From positions 1-64,000 of the forward strand of contig JARWMV010000048.1 in NCBI GenBank assembly GCA_030998015.1: a DNA stretch of 64,000 nt, given 5' to 3'. This stretch comes from Ceratorhiza oryzae-sativae (lineage: Eukaryota > Basidiomycota > Agaricomycetes > Cantharellales > Ceratobasidiaceae). The translations under genes were made by a program, and so were the position numbers. The notes beneath the pieces were generated by a model. That model searched no databases. It was not told the DNA's origin and saw nothing but the letters and a program-made list of their open reading frames with translations. Shown piece by piece: positions 11,373 through 23,363 of this stretch (position 1 is the first letter of the stretch; each line of letters starts with the position of its first letter).

Positions 11373-14300
11373 ATGCAAAACATTTCATTTGCAATGTCGC
11401 TGATGTCCTTTCAGGTCGTTCAGGGGGTTGCCTCTGGTCCGGAAGAGTCTGCGATATCGTTCATTTATCAAAAAATACCAGAGGTACCGGAATTTCAAGT
11501 GCTGCGTCAAGAACTTCGTCAGTTTCTCGACCCAACGAATGTTAAAGATTCTGGAGATGAATTCATCAACTCGTCAATATCGCTTCAGCGGAATGGGATT
11601 TCGTTCTTAAAGGGATCTAGCTCTCCAAAAGTGACTGCGTTGCACAACCTAGCTTGGTCGTTAAATCGCCGCTACAGACGTCTGAGTAATCTGGAAGACC
11701 TTGATGAGGCAATTTCGTGTCTTGCTGAAGCCGCTATGCTTGCTCCTGAGGATGATGAAGTGAGGCCCACTCTGTTTACCGATCTAGCTAGCTTGCATTA
11801 CGACATGTACCACTGCACTGGCCTTCCTGGAAGTCTTGACCAAGCTCTTCAATTCTTCCATATGGCTGTATCACTCCTGTCCGAAGACCATCCAGGTAGA
11901 GTCAACCCGGTGCTTGGTCAGAGTCGCTGTCACCTGGCTCGCTTCCAAATTCTGGGGCAATTGTCTGATCTCGAGTCCGTAATCTCCCTCCTACCGGAAA
12001 CTGTTTTGCTTGTTCCGGAATATGACCCGCTGTATCCCGATATAATGAATACCCTCGGTTCAGCCTATTCGTTTCGCTACTCGCTCCTCAACCAACCAGA
12101 AGATATCGACATGGCACTTGGGTGTAAGACTCAAGCCACTCAGCGCCATTCTGGAGACGCATTCGAGCGAGAAATGTGGCTTAGTGACCTTGCAGGGCTG
12201 TATTTTACTCGATTCGAACACCTAGGGGAGATGGAAGATTCTCAGCATGCGATCAATTGGCAGCGTGCAGCTATTGCCCTTGTGTCCGATAACGACTCGG
12301 AAAAGGCGATTTTGTTTGGGCAGTTGGGCGATATATACAACCTTCGATACGAGCAATCAAAAAACTTGGAAGACATCGATCAAGCTATAGAATGTCTCGA
12401 GCAAGTTATATCTCTCACATCCGAGTCGGATCCCAAGAGACTTCGAGCATTCCAGACATTAGCGTCTATGTACAACCGGCGGTCTACTCGGAGTCGGAGC
12501 TCTGAGGATCTGACCAAATCGATTGATCGCTTGCTGCAAGTTGTGAGCCTTTTGCCCGATGTTCACCCGGACAGAGCTCCTACGTACTCTCATCTTGCCG
12601 ACTTGCATCATTCTCGTTATAGTCTCACGAAAGAGCTAGCGGATCTGGACAAGGAGATAGAGTACCTTACAATTGCGCTCGGTTTGGTGCCAGCACCACA
12701 CCCTATGCGACCACAACTTCTGGCCAATCTGGCAAACTCTCAAGAGCTCCGCTATAAAAGTACAGGCAAGCAGGAAGATGCTGAAAGCTCTATCGCCTGC
12801 TATCGACAAATTGCACAAACGATGACCGCCGATTCATATGTTAGATTCTCTGCTGCATCTTCTTGGGCTAAGATCGAATCTCTACTTGGTTCGAATTCTC
12901 TAGATGTCTACGAAACTATAGTCAATATGCTACCTCAAGTATTCTGGCTAGGTAGTGGCGACATGAAATGCTATGATTCGGGTTTGAATATCGAACATAT
13001 CACTACGGGCGTCGTAGCTGCAGCCATCGCCGCTCAGTCGTATGGCACTGCACTGCAATGGTTCGATAGATGCCGTTCTAGGGCCTGGAAGGAGACATTG
13101 GAGTTACGCGGCGCCACACTCACCCAGCTCCATTCTGCCAATCCAGAACTTGCTACGAATCTCGAGCGAACTGCTCACGAGCTCAATGTAGCCCAAGGCT
13201 CGGCCGATGAACGTACTGCAGCGGTTCGAAATCGATTAGCGAATCAGTGGGAGAGCCTTGTGTCGTCCATTCGATTATTGCCAGGACTCGAAGGGTTTTT
13301 GATGCCTAAAGAACTCCCCGAATTGCTTCGTGCTGCTCGTTTTGGCGATGTGGTTCTCGTGAATGTACATGAAAGTCGATCCGATGCACTCGTAATGCGT
13401 TCTGGTCAGGGGGCTGTGCAGCATGTTCCTCTGCCGAAGCTTACGATGCAAAAAGTCATGTTGGCGCGGTTAGAGTTCAAGGCTATTCTCGGAAATCTAG
13501 GGTCTCCTGTTGATCAAAGCGGTGAAAGCAAGTTTGAAGGTATTCTTGGGATGCTGTGGGACGATGTTGCTCGACCTGTATTGGATAGTCTTGGGTATAT
13601 CGTGCGTTGAGTTCATCGTTTCAGGCAAACAGAGTTCACTTATCAAAAGCAGTCTCAGGAAATCCCGAGAGATAAGTTGCCACATGTTACATGGTGCCTG
13701 ACTGGCCCACTATCAAGTCTTCCGTTGCATGCGGCTGGTTGTTACAAGGAGCCGAAAGCGGGGATATTCGATTACGCTATCACGTCGTACGCTCCGAATC
13801 TAAGCGCTCTGCTTGCCGATCCACCCAGTTTGGACAGCATCAAAGATATTCTTGTGGTTGATCGAATCAAAGGGGATACTCGCGGAGAAATGTTGAAGCG
13901 GCTCGCGGAAGATACAGACCGCTCCTCAGGGCTCCATGTCACTGAACTGCTCGGAGAAGCAGCGATGGCCGATGCTGTGCTCGAACATTGCAGTAAACAC
14001 GATTGGATCCATTTAGGGTGCCCGGTTTCAGAGAACTCGGCCCACCCCATGGCGAGCATGCTGCATCTCCACGGCGGCGATCTTTCTCTGGCCGAACTCT
14101 TGAGTCCACCTCGCAACGGTGGAGGGGTGGTACTCTTGTCACGAGGCGCAGCTGCTCAAACGGATATAAAAGTCTTAGAATCGTTTCCAATTGCTACCGG
14201 GATGATTATGGGCGGGTTCTCTACTGTGCTCACCATGATCTGGGCGGCTGAAGATCGGGACGTTACCAAAGTTACGGATGACATATATGGGCGCCTGATT

Positions 14301-14426
14301 GAGAAGGCAGGTGACGATTCTGAATGCTTGGCCGACGCCTTACACCACGCCGTCGAGCGGCTGCGTACCGAGGTGGGGGAGCGAGCATTTATGCGTTGGT
14401 TACCTTTTGTGCATATAGGGTTGTAG
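11373..14426 (+). CDS. TPR-repeat protein with a C-terminal CHAT domain lacking catalytic residues
   Basis: From ATG 11373 a frame runs to a TGA at 13608. The same frame resumes and closes at 14426. Removing a 30-nt GTATAT..TTTCAG segment (13579-13608) keeps frame and gives about 1007 residues, but that is very short for an intron. About ten tetratricopeptide-like repeats come first (LDEAISCLAEAA, SLDQALQFFHMA, DIDQAIECLEQV). The C-terminal CHAT part (LPHVTWCLTGPLSSLPLHAA, then GMIMGGFSTVLTMIWA) belongs to the caspase-like clan. CHAT proteases need His in a CHG motif and Cys in a SACQTA motif. Here these positions read GCPVS and LSRGAAA, so it is probably a pseudoprotease. Partners are unknown. 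The N-terminus could extend upstream through an intron ending TTTCAG at about 11414. Confidence 0.75.
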
Positions 14427-14746
14427 ATTTTATCTATATTTTTTTTCATCGTTGAGCTGGAAGAATTAGAACGGTGTATACGACTGGGCGATGTCTCTCT
14501 CAGGATCGCCTTGAACGGCGCTCGGCCAGAATACCCGAGATCAAACAAATTAACCAGTTTCGGCGCGTCGATCAGCACCACTAAGCACACATTGAACCGC
14601 ATCCAGGGGCGTTTTAATCAACATTTTTTCGGGCTGGGAGATACACTGCCCTACCATCGGGCGCTCATCAGTTTGGTGCACGTGACCCTGGATTGACCTA
14701 CTTAAGACCCCCACATCGGACTCATCCCCCGCGACTCTCCCCAGCC
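14427..14746. promoter_or_regulatory. upstream region of the calpain gene
   Basis: About 320 bp between the TPR-CHAT stop and the calpain ATG. No clear TATA box. The leader near 14708-14745 is C-rich (CCCCACATCGG, CCCCCGCGACTCTCCCCAG). Confidence 0.35.
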
Positions 14747-17700
14747 ATGCTTGGAATCATCACCCAGTTTCGACAGCAGCAAGTCCCTAAGAAAAATAAA
14801 ACCATCATTGAGCGCAAGCCAGCGCCGACCAAAGGTTTTACCCAGCAGGCCGAACACGCGGTCCGTAACTCTCTTGCTTCGACGCGATTCGCCTCATGAT
14901 ATCTACCTAGGGTCTGCTCTGCACTGAGGAGCTCAACATTGCCACTGAGAGGTGCCGTAGAAAGGTTCGGGCAATTGCGAAACAGTGTCGGTGCGTGTCC
15001 TGTGTACATCTACCCAGTGGTCGATTATCTGAGTCGCATCGTAGCGCTCGTAATCGTCGATTCCGAGATGTCGAGTTTGATATCGAGGAAGACAAGGAGC
15101 GATGCCTGCATGGGCTTAGTACTTCTCCGACCAATCGATACAGTCCTGCGGACGTGATGCGGGTCTCACAGATCTTCGACCAGGTGAGCGGACTGGGTAG
15201 ATTCTATTAATAGGTTTCTGAAGATTTATATCATAGCCTAAATTCTTTATCGATGGAGCCGATTGTTCTGACATCATGCAAGGCCGAATTGGAGACTGTT
15301 GGTTGCTCAGCGCTTTGGCGACCGTTTCCACGATGAAGGATTTGATCGAGAAGATATGCGTCGAGGTGAGTGTTCCGGCGTGATTGGGCGTGATCGTTAG
15401 TATGTGTCAACACAACTTTTAGCGGGACGAAAAGGTTGGCGTGTACGGGTTCATCTTCTATCGTGACTCAGGCTGGGTTGAAGTGATCGTGGACGACTTA
15501 CTCTACACCTCGGTCCCTAAATACGAGGAACTTTCTCGAGCAGAGAAGAACCTGTATCATAACGACAAGGACAAGTACAACACGGGCGCACGCAGAGGTG
15601 GTCAGAGCTTGTATTTCGCTAAAAGCGGGACGGAAAACGAAACTTGGGTGTGCGTACTTCACATTTTCTATTCGAACTGGTGAGGTTTTAACGTTGTTTG
15701 GTAGGCCGATTTTGGAAAAGGCGTATGCAAAGCTGCACGGTGACTATGCTGCAATCGATGGTGGACTGGCCGCAGACGCGATTGAGGATCTCACGGGGTG
15801 TGTTTCGATTGCTTTATTTGTGACTTGAAACTGAAGCTTAGTCGTTGTCCTTAGTGGAGTCTCCACCATTTTCCACGTTCATGATATCTTGGACGAGGAC
15901 CAGTTTTGGGAAGAGGAGCTCAGCAAAGTAAATCTAGATCGGCTGTTTGGATGTTATATCTACAAGATACCTGGCGGCGACGAGGACATCACCATCAACG
16001 GTAGGTCGCAGCCTGGGGTATGCGCATTCAGTCTCATAATCGCCTTATAGGTTTGTTTGCTGGCCATGCCTACTCCGTCATTAGCGCGAAGGAAGTGAAT
16101 GGTGAGATCCCATGTCTCCTTTCTCTCAATTCATCCTCATTTGATTATAGGAAAGCGATTCCTCCGCGTTCGCAACCCTTGGGGCAAAACAGAATGGACT
16201 GGTGCCTGGTCTGACGGATCCAAGGAATGGACCCCCGAATGGCTCGCTCGCCTTGAAGAGCTCAACCACAAGTTCGGCAACGACGGCGAATTCCTGATGG
16301 AATATTCTGACTTCCTCAAAACATGGACCATGATCGAGCGAAGCAGGCTATTCGACCGCGGGTGGAAGCTGAGCTCGATGTGGTTAAACGTCACCTCGAG
16401 GAGTTTCCCGTGCGCGTGGAATTACGGGGACGTCAGCTGTGAGCCGCATCTGCTTGTTCAGGACCGGGTAAGCGCTGATCGAATTGATAGTTACGTTTAG
16501 CGTGGCGGAAGATAAGCCGGCAGTCATCGTCCTTTCTCAGCTTGATGACCGGTATTTCTCGGAGATATCAGGCTATAGTCAGTGGACGCTGGAGTTTGCC
16601 GTTTACCGCAAAGGTCTGTGCGAATGTTGGTGGAGACATGAATTATATTGATACCTGATTCGTTTGTAGGTGCCTCAGCCGACGACCCATACGCCTCTTC
16701 CGCTCATACTATATTCTGGCGTCGGAGTGTGAATGTTGAGCTGGATAACCTCGAGGCAGGAGATTATGTCGTGCACGTCCGGCTGGACCGCAGGCACATT
16801 CGTAACCGGGTACGCGATATTAGAACCGCGGAACGAGAGTGAATCTAACTTCGTATCCAATTATAGAACTACTTCCAGGAAGCCATGAGTGGTTGGGATC
16901 ACCGGAAACTCAGTAAAGTATGGACTGAGGCTTGTGTTTCGAGCTCGATCGCGATCAGTACGTTCGTTATGCGGAACTGTGCAACCAAACTAATTTTCTT
17001 GTCATTTAGATTTCGACGCTAAGATGTATGGTGAACTCCTTCCCGCGGATATTGGTTGGTTCGGTGGGCAAGATCTCACCGAGATTGAGCTCACTCATTA
17101 CGAGGGAGATAAAAAGAACCCAGAGGACCCCATGACGGCTTCTCCGCAGACGTTGAACGCACCTCTTGATCCTGCCCCCAGCTATGATAGCTCTGGCTCT
17201 GAAGTCATCGTTCAGCAGGACGTACCGCCCGCTCCGTCCGTTGTGCCGATCCCCGTGCCTGAACCCCCAATCGTGATCGAAGGTGAAGTTGCCGGGGTCG
17301 TCAACCCGACTGGAGGTGATGACGATGACAAGTTTGAGGACGCAAAGAGCGAGAAGGCAGAGAGCGAAAAGGGCGAGGTCAAGCCGGACGATGTCCAAAG
17401 CGACAAGGCGGACGAGGGTGAGGTGCCCCCACCCAACCCGGATCTTGCTGGGCCCGGAGCCCCGACTCCGGCTAGTTCGCCCATGGGGGTGGTTCATGAG
17501 GGCTGGCGATGCGATGGGTGCAGTGTGCGTAGTAATTCTCTTTCTCCCTGTGGTCAGGTTCTAAAGTGAAATCCCATGTTGTCTAGGCGGACCCGATCGT
17601 TGGACCCCGATATCATTGTCTGGAGTAAGTCCTCCCCCTTGGCAGAATTAGACCTGTTTTGTTGAAATGGTGTTTAGTGCTTCGTGTCCCGATTACGACT

Positions 17701-17979
17701 TATGTTCAACATGCATGACCAAGGGAGTGCATAATAAATCCCATCGCATGCTTTGTATTCGAGACCCTTCCGAAGCGGGCAAGCTCCGAGATCAAGTAAG
17801 TGAAAAAAATCAAGCCGTATTTTAGATTATTAAACGCCATTCCCCAGACCTCTGAAGGAGAAGATAACTCGATCATTTTAGGATTGCGGGTATATACGAA
17901 AGGAGAGGCTGTGACAAACGTCTCCGGCCAATTGCGTCACGGAAATGTAGTTGGGTGGAAAAAGAAGGTTGTAGGATAG
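14747..17979 (+). CDS. calpain-family cysteine protease with C-terminal ZZ zinc finger
   Basis: Exons 14747-14860, 14911-14990, 15045-15183, 15237-15365, 15423-15649, 15705-15797, 15855-16000, 16051-16101, 16151-16438, 16491-16613, 16670-16809, 16867-16957, 17010-17524, 17587-17624, 17678-17795 and 17848-17979 sum to 2424 nt, 807 residues, with no stop. Calpains are cytosolic, usually calcium-activated, and cut substrates at limited sites. The protease core has Cys132 (GRIGDCWLLSAL), His315 (FAGHAYSV) and Asn335 (RVRNPWG), the complete triad. Domain III-like beta repeats follow (VIVLSQLDDRYFSEISGYSQ and SVNVELDNLEAGDYVV). An acidic Pro/Glu/Lys-rich linker (about 580-700) leads to a ZZ finger (CDGC, then CPDYDLCSTC and H-x3-H) that may bind protein tails. 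A decayed tandem copy lies downstream. Confidence 0.85.
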
Positions 17980-18452
17980 GGAGAGAACAGACGGTATCGA
18001 ACGCCCAAGCATAGTAACGTGATTCTCGTAGGTTTCGTGAGTTTTGGTTGGAATGTACGTCATAATATGATATGAACTGAAGGATATCCAAGATGAAACG
18101 AGCTTCTGGGGCTCCGGTGCCGTGTATGAATGCGAGCGCTCCAAGGCATTTACGTTGTAAACTTGGAACATTTCTGATCTCGGCAATCGGCCATGCTGTT
18201 AAGCCCGAATCAGGCGACAATGGGCGTCTCGGAAGTACCTCTCGTCAGAAAATCATTGGCAGCTTGAGTGTAGCGGGAGATAGAAGCCCTTCTGGTTGTG
18301 CGACATGGTGTTCATTTCAGGACATCTGTTCCGGGGTACTATCCAATGGCTGTGTACGTTTATCCTGAACTACCCAGCTGAAAAGCGTTCATGTGCAGGC
18401 GACTAGCATATATAAGCCTTTCAGTAGCCACATTCATCATTCGCCTTCACAC
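17980..18452. other. spacer between calpain copies
   Basis: No gene. Contains the 3' end region of the intact calpain and the promoter of the decayed copy. Confidence 0.5.
18409..18415 (+). promoter_or_regulatory. TATA box of the calpain pseudogene
   Basis: TATATAA in the context AGCATATATAAGCC, 38 bp upstream of the former ATG at 18453. The intact copy lacks a comparable box, so the duplication included different upstream DNA or the two promoters have diverged. Confidence 0.5.
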
Positions 18453-21400
18453 CATGCTCGGTTTATTATATTCACATTTTCGCAAAGAGAATGCTCTGGA
18501 GAAGCAGAGCCGAATTGTTGAGCGAGGGTAGCACCACCTGAAGGATTTGAGCAAGAGACAAAGAAAGTGGTATGTGGCCTGTCAGCTCATTGTCACCTGC
18601 GTCTTATATTCCCGCTCGCTAGAGGCTGTTGTGTACTGAAGAGCTTCAAGCCGCAATCACTCGCTGTAAAAAAAAAAAAAGTTGACTCGATTACTCGGGA
18701 TTGCAGGTAAGCAAGGTTAGCTGCCCGAATTGCTTGGGGTTTATGGTATTGCGCAGAGCACGCAACGCTCGCTTCCGCGATATCGAATTCGATCTGAAGA
18801 TCGTGAGAGATGTCTCCATAGGCTGGACACTCCTGAAAAGGATCGTTATGATCCCTCGGACGTCTTGCGGGTTGCTCAGGTCCTTGACCAGGTGTGTAAC
18901 GCCGTATCCGATAATAATTCTAGTGGATTGATCAAGGACGCGATGTAGCCCCAGTTTTTTATCGATGGCGCAAATTACTAAGACGTTAGTCAAGGAAAGC
19001 TCGGTAATTGCTAGTTTATGAGAACCATTTCTGTGGTTTCGGCAATGAGAGGGCTGATCGAAAATATTCGTTCAGCCGTGAGTGCCATCTTGATGTTTGT
19101 GGTGGATTTATTTCAAACGTATTCTACGGGTGATCCCAGCAGGATGAAGAAATCAGCGTGTACGGCTTTATATTTTACCGCGATTCGGGCTGGGTGGAGG
19201 TTGTCATTGATGACCTTCTATATGTCAAGATACCTAAATTCGAAGACCTTTGGGAAGTTGAAAACGCGATATACCACAACGACAAGGAGCTCTACGAAAG
19301 TCAGGCTAGAAAAGTTTGCAAGGCTTTGTATTTCGGAAAGAGCAAGACCGAGAATGAGACGTGAGTGTGAGTATGACCCTGGTTAGCCTTTTCAACGTAT
19401 TAATTGGAGTCCACAGGCCACTATTGGAAAAGGCGTATGCCAAGCTACAAGGTAACTACGCTTCACTAAATGGTTGATTTGGATGTAAAGCTATCGAGAA
19501 TATGACTGGGTGAGAGGCTCAGAAAGGCTATAACCTTGACGCAGTTCTAAGATAGCGTTCACAGGGACTTTCGACTGTGTTTCATATGCATGATGTTCTG
19601 GATACCGATCGGTTTTGGGAAGAACAACTCCTTCGCGCCAATAAAGATCGACTATTTGGGTGCTATATTAGAGGCATGAACTAGTCAAATGAGGTGAAAG
19701 GTACATGACTGAAGGATGTATCTAATGAAGCATCTCATCCATCTTATTATACACTCGGGCTTCTATACTATGCATGCTTACTATACACTGGGCAACAAAT
19801 CAAATGGGACATGTGACCATCTGACAAAGAATCAACTGTAAAAGATGAAGGATAGACAATATCAGACACATGTGTTAATAGAATATATAGCTATATGCCA
19901 TGTGATTTCCCTGGCAAAATTTCAGGACAACAGCTTGACTCTATGGCAAGATAATGTTTGGAGAAATTTTTGGCTGTCCCATTTGATTTGACAATTCATA
20001 CCTGGATGCTCATGCTGGGTAAAAACAGGCTAGCCTGCTCATTTCCTGGTCAATTTATCTAAAACAAAATATGCCAGGCATCTTTTGAACACCATAAGAG
20101 TATGTTTTCAGAGTTTCAGCAAGTTGGGATGCACTAATAGAAAGTTATAGGCTGTTCAAGATGCTAGGTTTGCATGCTCCCCCACCCCTTGTTTCACACT
20201 AATTTAGGCAGTTCATCTAATACAAATGACATTAAGACATTCAATGATCATTTATAAGCTCTAAATGCATGAATAAAACCAGCTAAGAGGCACATACAGG
20301 AGTGGAAGTAGCTTGGATACATTTCCATGCATACACCCAATGGAATAAACCAGTCATGCTGAGGGCAGGAGTTCAGCTGGAAGTCTAAAAGCTACATGGA
20401 TTATAGTACCCCCAGGAGGGAATCTTTGATCTAAGTTTCAAGGGGACAGGGCAAAGACAAGGAAAGTTACAGACCATGCAGTGCAAATTGTCTCCAATCC
20501 CATAGTAAATCTGATCAAAAGGTCCAATTTTTGTACTGCATGGTCTGTAACTTTCCTTGTCTTTGCCCTGTCCCCTTGAAACTTAGATCAAAGATTCCCT
20601 CCTGGGGGTACTATAATCCATGTAGCTTTTAGACTTCCAGCTGAACTCCTGCCCTCAGCATGACTGGTTTATTCCATTGGGTGTATGCATGGAAATGTAT
20701 CCAAGCTACTTCCACTCCTGTATGTGCCTCTTAGCTGGTTTTATTCATGCATTTAGAGCTTATAAATGATCATTGAATGTCTTAATGTCATTTGTATTAG
20801 ATGAACTGCCTAAATTAGTGTGAAACAAGGGGTGGGAGAGCATGCAAACCTAGCATCTTGAACAGCCTATAACTTTCTATTAGTGCATCCCAACTTGCTG
20901 AAACTCTGAAAACATACTCTTATGGTGTTCAAAAGATTCCTGGCATATTTTGTTTTAGATAAATTGACCAGGAAATGAGCAGGCTAGCCTGTTTTTACCC
21001 AGCATGAGCATCCAGGTATGAATTGTCAAATCAAATGGGACAGCCAAAAATTTCTCCAAACATTATCTTGCCATAGAGTCAAGCTGTTGTCCTGAAATTT
21101 TGCCAGGGAAATCACATGGCATATAGCTATATATTCTATTAACACATGTGTCTGATATTGTCTATCCTTCATCTTTTACAGTTGATTCTTTGTCAGATGG
21201 TCACATGTCCCATTTGATTTGTTGCCCAGTGTATATTTGATGCCTTGGAAGTCAACAGTGGGTGCCACATTTTTTCATGGTGTCCATGTTGGGGTAGCTC
21301 TGTTCTTAGGGAGGTGCTTCTTGTGCCTAAGAAACCCTTGGGGTGAATCTGAGTGGACCGGCCCTTGATCCGATGGATCAAAAGAATGGACAGGTGAATG

Positions 21401-23330
21401 GCTTTCGCACCTACCAGAACTGGAGCATAAGTTTGGTGACGACAGCGAATTCTTGATGGAATATAAAGACTTTTTAAAGACTTGGACTATGATTGAATGC
21501 AGTCTGCTTTTTGAGCAGGACTGGAAGTTGAGCTTTATGTGGTTGAATGTTACTTCACACAGCTTTCCCTGTGCTTGGAATTTTGGCGATGTCAGTTGTG
21601 AGTACTCTCTCTTTTTGAAAGTGTTTTCTCTTGATCTGGATCTGTTAAGCTCACAATCTCTGCATTGGAGGGCACACCTGTGGTGATTGTCTTGTCACAA
21701 CTTGATGACCAATACCTCTCAGCAATATCTGGCTACAGTTCATGGTCCCTAGAATTTGTTGTATTCAAGAAGTGTGGGTTGCTTCCATACCCCTAATATA
21801 GAATGCTGATAAAGTCTCTGTGGGTTTTAGGTGCTTTAACAGATGAGCCGTACACTCGATCCCCTCACAACGTATTTTGGCCTCGTAGCGTGAATGTCGA
21901 ACTTGACAACCTTGAAGCAGGTGAATATGTGGTTCAAGTTCGCCTTGACAGAGAGAAGCTCCGTGAAAAGGTGCATATATTCACTACCCTATCGGCAAAT
22001 CTCACGAGACTGGGAGTAGACGTACTACGGGGACTCTGGACAAGTGGAACCGTCGCAAGCTCGGCAAGGTCTGGGCGGAAGCTTGTCTATCCAAATCGAT
22101 CGCCGTTAGTCAGTCAACTCTGTTTCTAATATTGTATTCAAGGCTGATCTAGGCGACCGATAGATTTCAACCCCGAGTAAGGCTGATGTGGGATACTGTG
22201 TTCCATGTTTCAACTTTTGGGTATCCTTGGTGCATTCGGAGACCTCTTGCCAGCAAGTATCAGCACGTACGGCGGAGATGGTCTCACCTCCATCGAGCTC
22301 AGCCATTACGAAGAGTCACAAAAAAAACTTCCGCGTCCTTCAGCTTTCGCGACACCACTAGTTGAGGCAACCACCTTCACAGAAGGTGTTCAGGACAGCC
22401 CAATAAAATTCGACGACTGTGATCGTAGTGATTTTGGAGGTAAAGAAACCAAGCAGGAAGGTCAGGAGAGTGGCGAGGAAGAGGAGGGGGGGAAATCGCC
22501 GCAGGATAACGGGCAGATGGGAGACAGTGCTTCTGGGGAGGAGACCATCTCGGAGCCGGGCTTGGCTGTCATTGTCGATTTTGTCACGAGTCCAGAGAAC
22601 GAAAATCCGGAAGTCGCAGCACACGACAACCTCAACACATAGGGAGGTTCGATCGCGGGAAGGATACGGACGGCGGACGCGGCAATCTCAAAAATGATAA
22701 GAAGGCTAGCCGTGGTCATGTGGGAGACTACTGGCATGAGAAATGCAGTGAGGATCATAACAGCGTTCCGCCGCCGAATCCTGACCTTGTAGGCCCGCAA
22801 CCTACCCTGGTGACTCAAGCAGCTTCAAAATCTGTGGACGAAGTGATACACGAAGGATTCTCGTGTGATGAATGTCGGGTATGACCTGTTCAAGAGCGCT
22901 TGAGAATCTTAAACTAACATAACGCCTTGATTGGATGGGTTTTTCCAATTATTGGCCCCCGTTATCATTGCCTCACGTACGTGGACAGTTAATGTGCTCG
23001 ATATTGTTAATTACCCAGCCGCTCTAGTGCACCTTGTTGTGACTACGACGTTTGCTCCAAGTGCATGGATGCCAACAAGCACGATTTCACCCACCAGCTT
23101 TTATGAATCAGGAATCCTCATCACGGAGACAAAGTGACGGACGAGGTGAGTTTAATGCAAAATTGCAAAGAAGAGGATTTTTATGCTCTCACAAATTGCC
23201 GAGGGAGAGGATAACTCCATCACGTTGGGTCTCAAGGTGTACACAAAAGGCAGTGCAGTCACAAATGTTGCAGGTCGGTTAAGACATGAAAAAGCTGTAA
23301 ATGGGGCAGAAAAGGCAAGGTCAGTCTCAC
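18453..23330 (+). pseudogene. decayed tandem copy of the calpain-ZZ gene
   Basis: Homology to the intact neighbour runs from MLGLLYSHFRKEN through GLK-VYTKGSAVTNVAGRLRH, with the same exon order. It is clearly dead. Exon 1 has a TAG after RIVERG. An A13 tract (about 18668) disturbs exon 2, and exon 3 is frameshifted after FRDIEFDL. The active-site stretch reads GNC-stop (TGG to TAG). NETWV became NET-stop (TGG to TGA). GAWSDG became GP-stop-SDG (TGG to TGA). The splice acceptor before the VIVLSQLDDQ exon is TG instead of AG. A 1450-bp palindromic element lies in the exon carrying the catalytic His. The linker (about 22205-22640) is still open. Exons after the insertion keep high similarity, so decay is fairly recent. 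Confidence 0.9.
19784..21233. mobile_element. 1450-bp palindromic (fold-back) transposon, non-coding and CpG-free
   Basis: Two arms of about 700 bp (19784 to about 20490 and about 20527-21233) are near-perfect reverse complements around a 35-50-bp loop. In the stretches compared I found only about one mismatch per 150-200 bp. The ends read TACACTGGGCAACAAATC and are flanked by TA on both sides (19782-19783, 21234-21235), as for Tc1/mariner/pogo-type insertions. There is no ORF, and I find no CG dinucleotide in either arm. Inside each arm the TIR word AAATCAAATGGGAC recurs inverted (GTCCCATTTGATTT, about 19977), so the palindrome is nested. It must depend on a transposase encoded elsewhere. 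Confidence 0.85.
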
Positions 23331-23363
23331 GCAGGGAGGTTACTTGTGGCTGATATACAATTC

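Noticed and set aside
17212..17484. Minus-strand Ser/Gly-rich ORF in the calpain region
   Set aside because: Antisense of the Pro/Glu-rich linker exon; no independent support.
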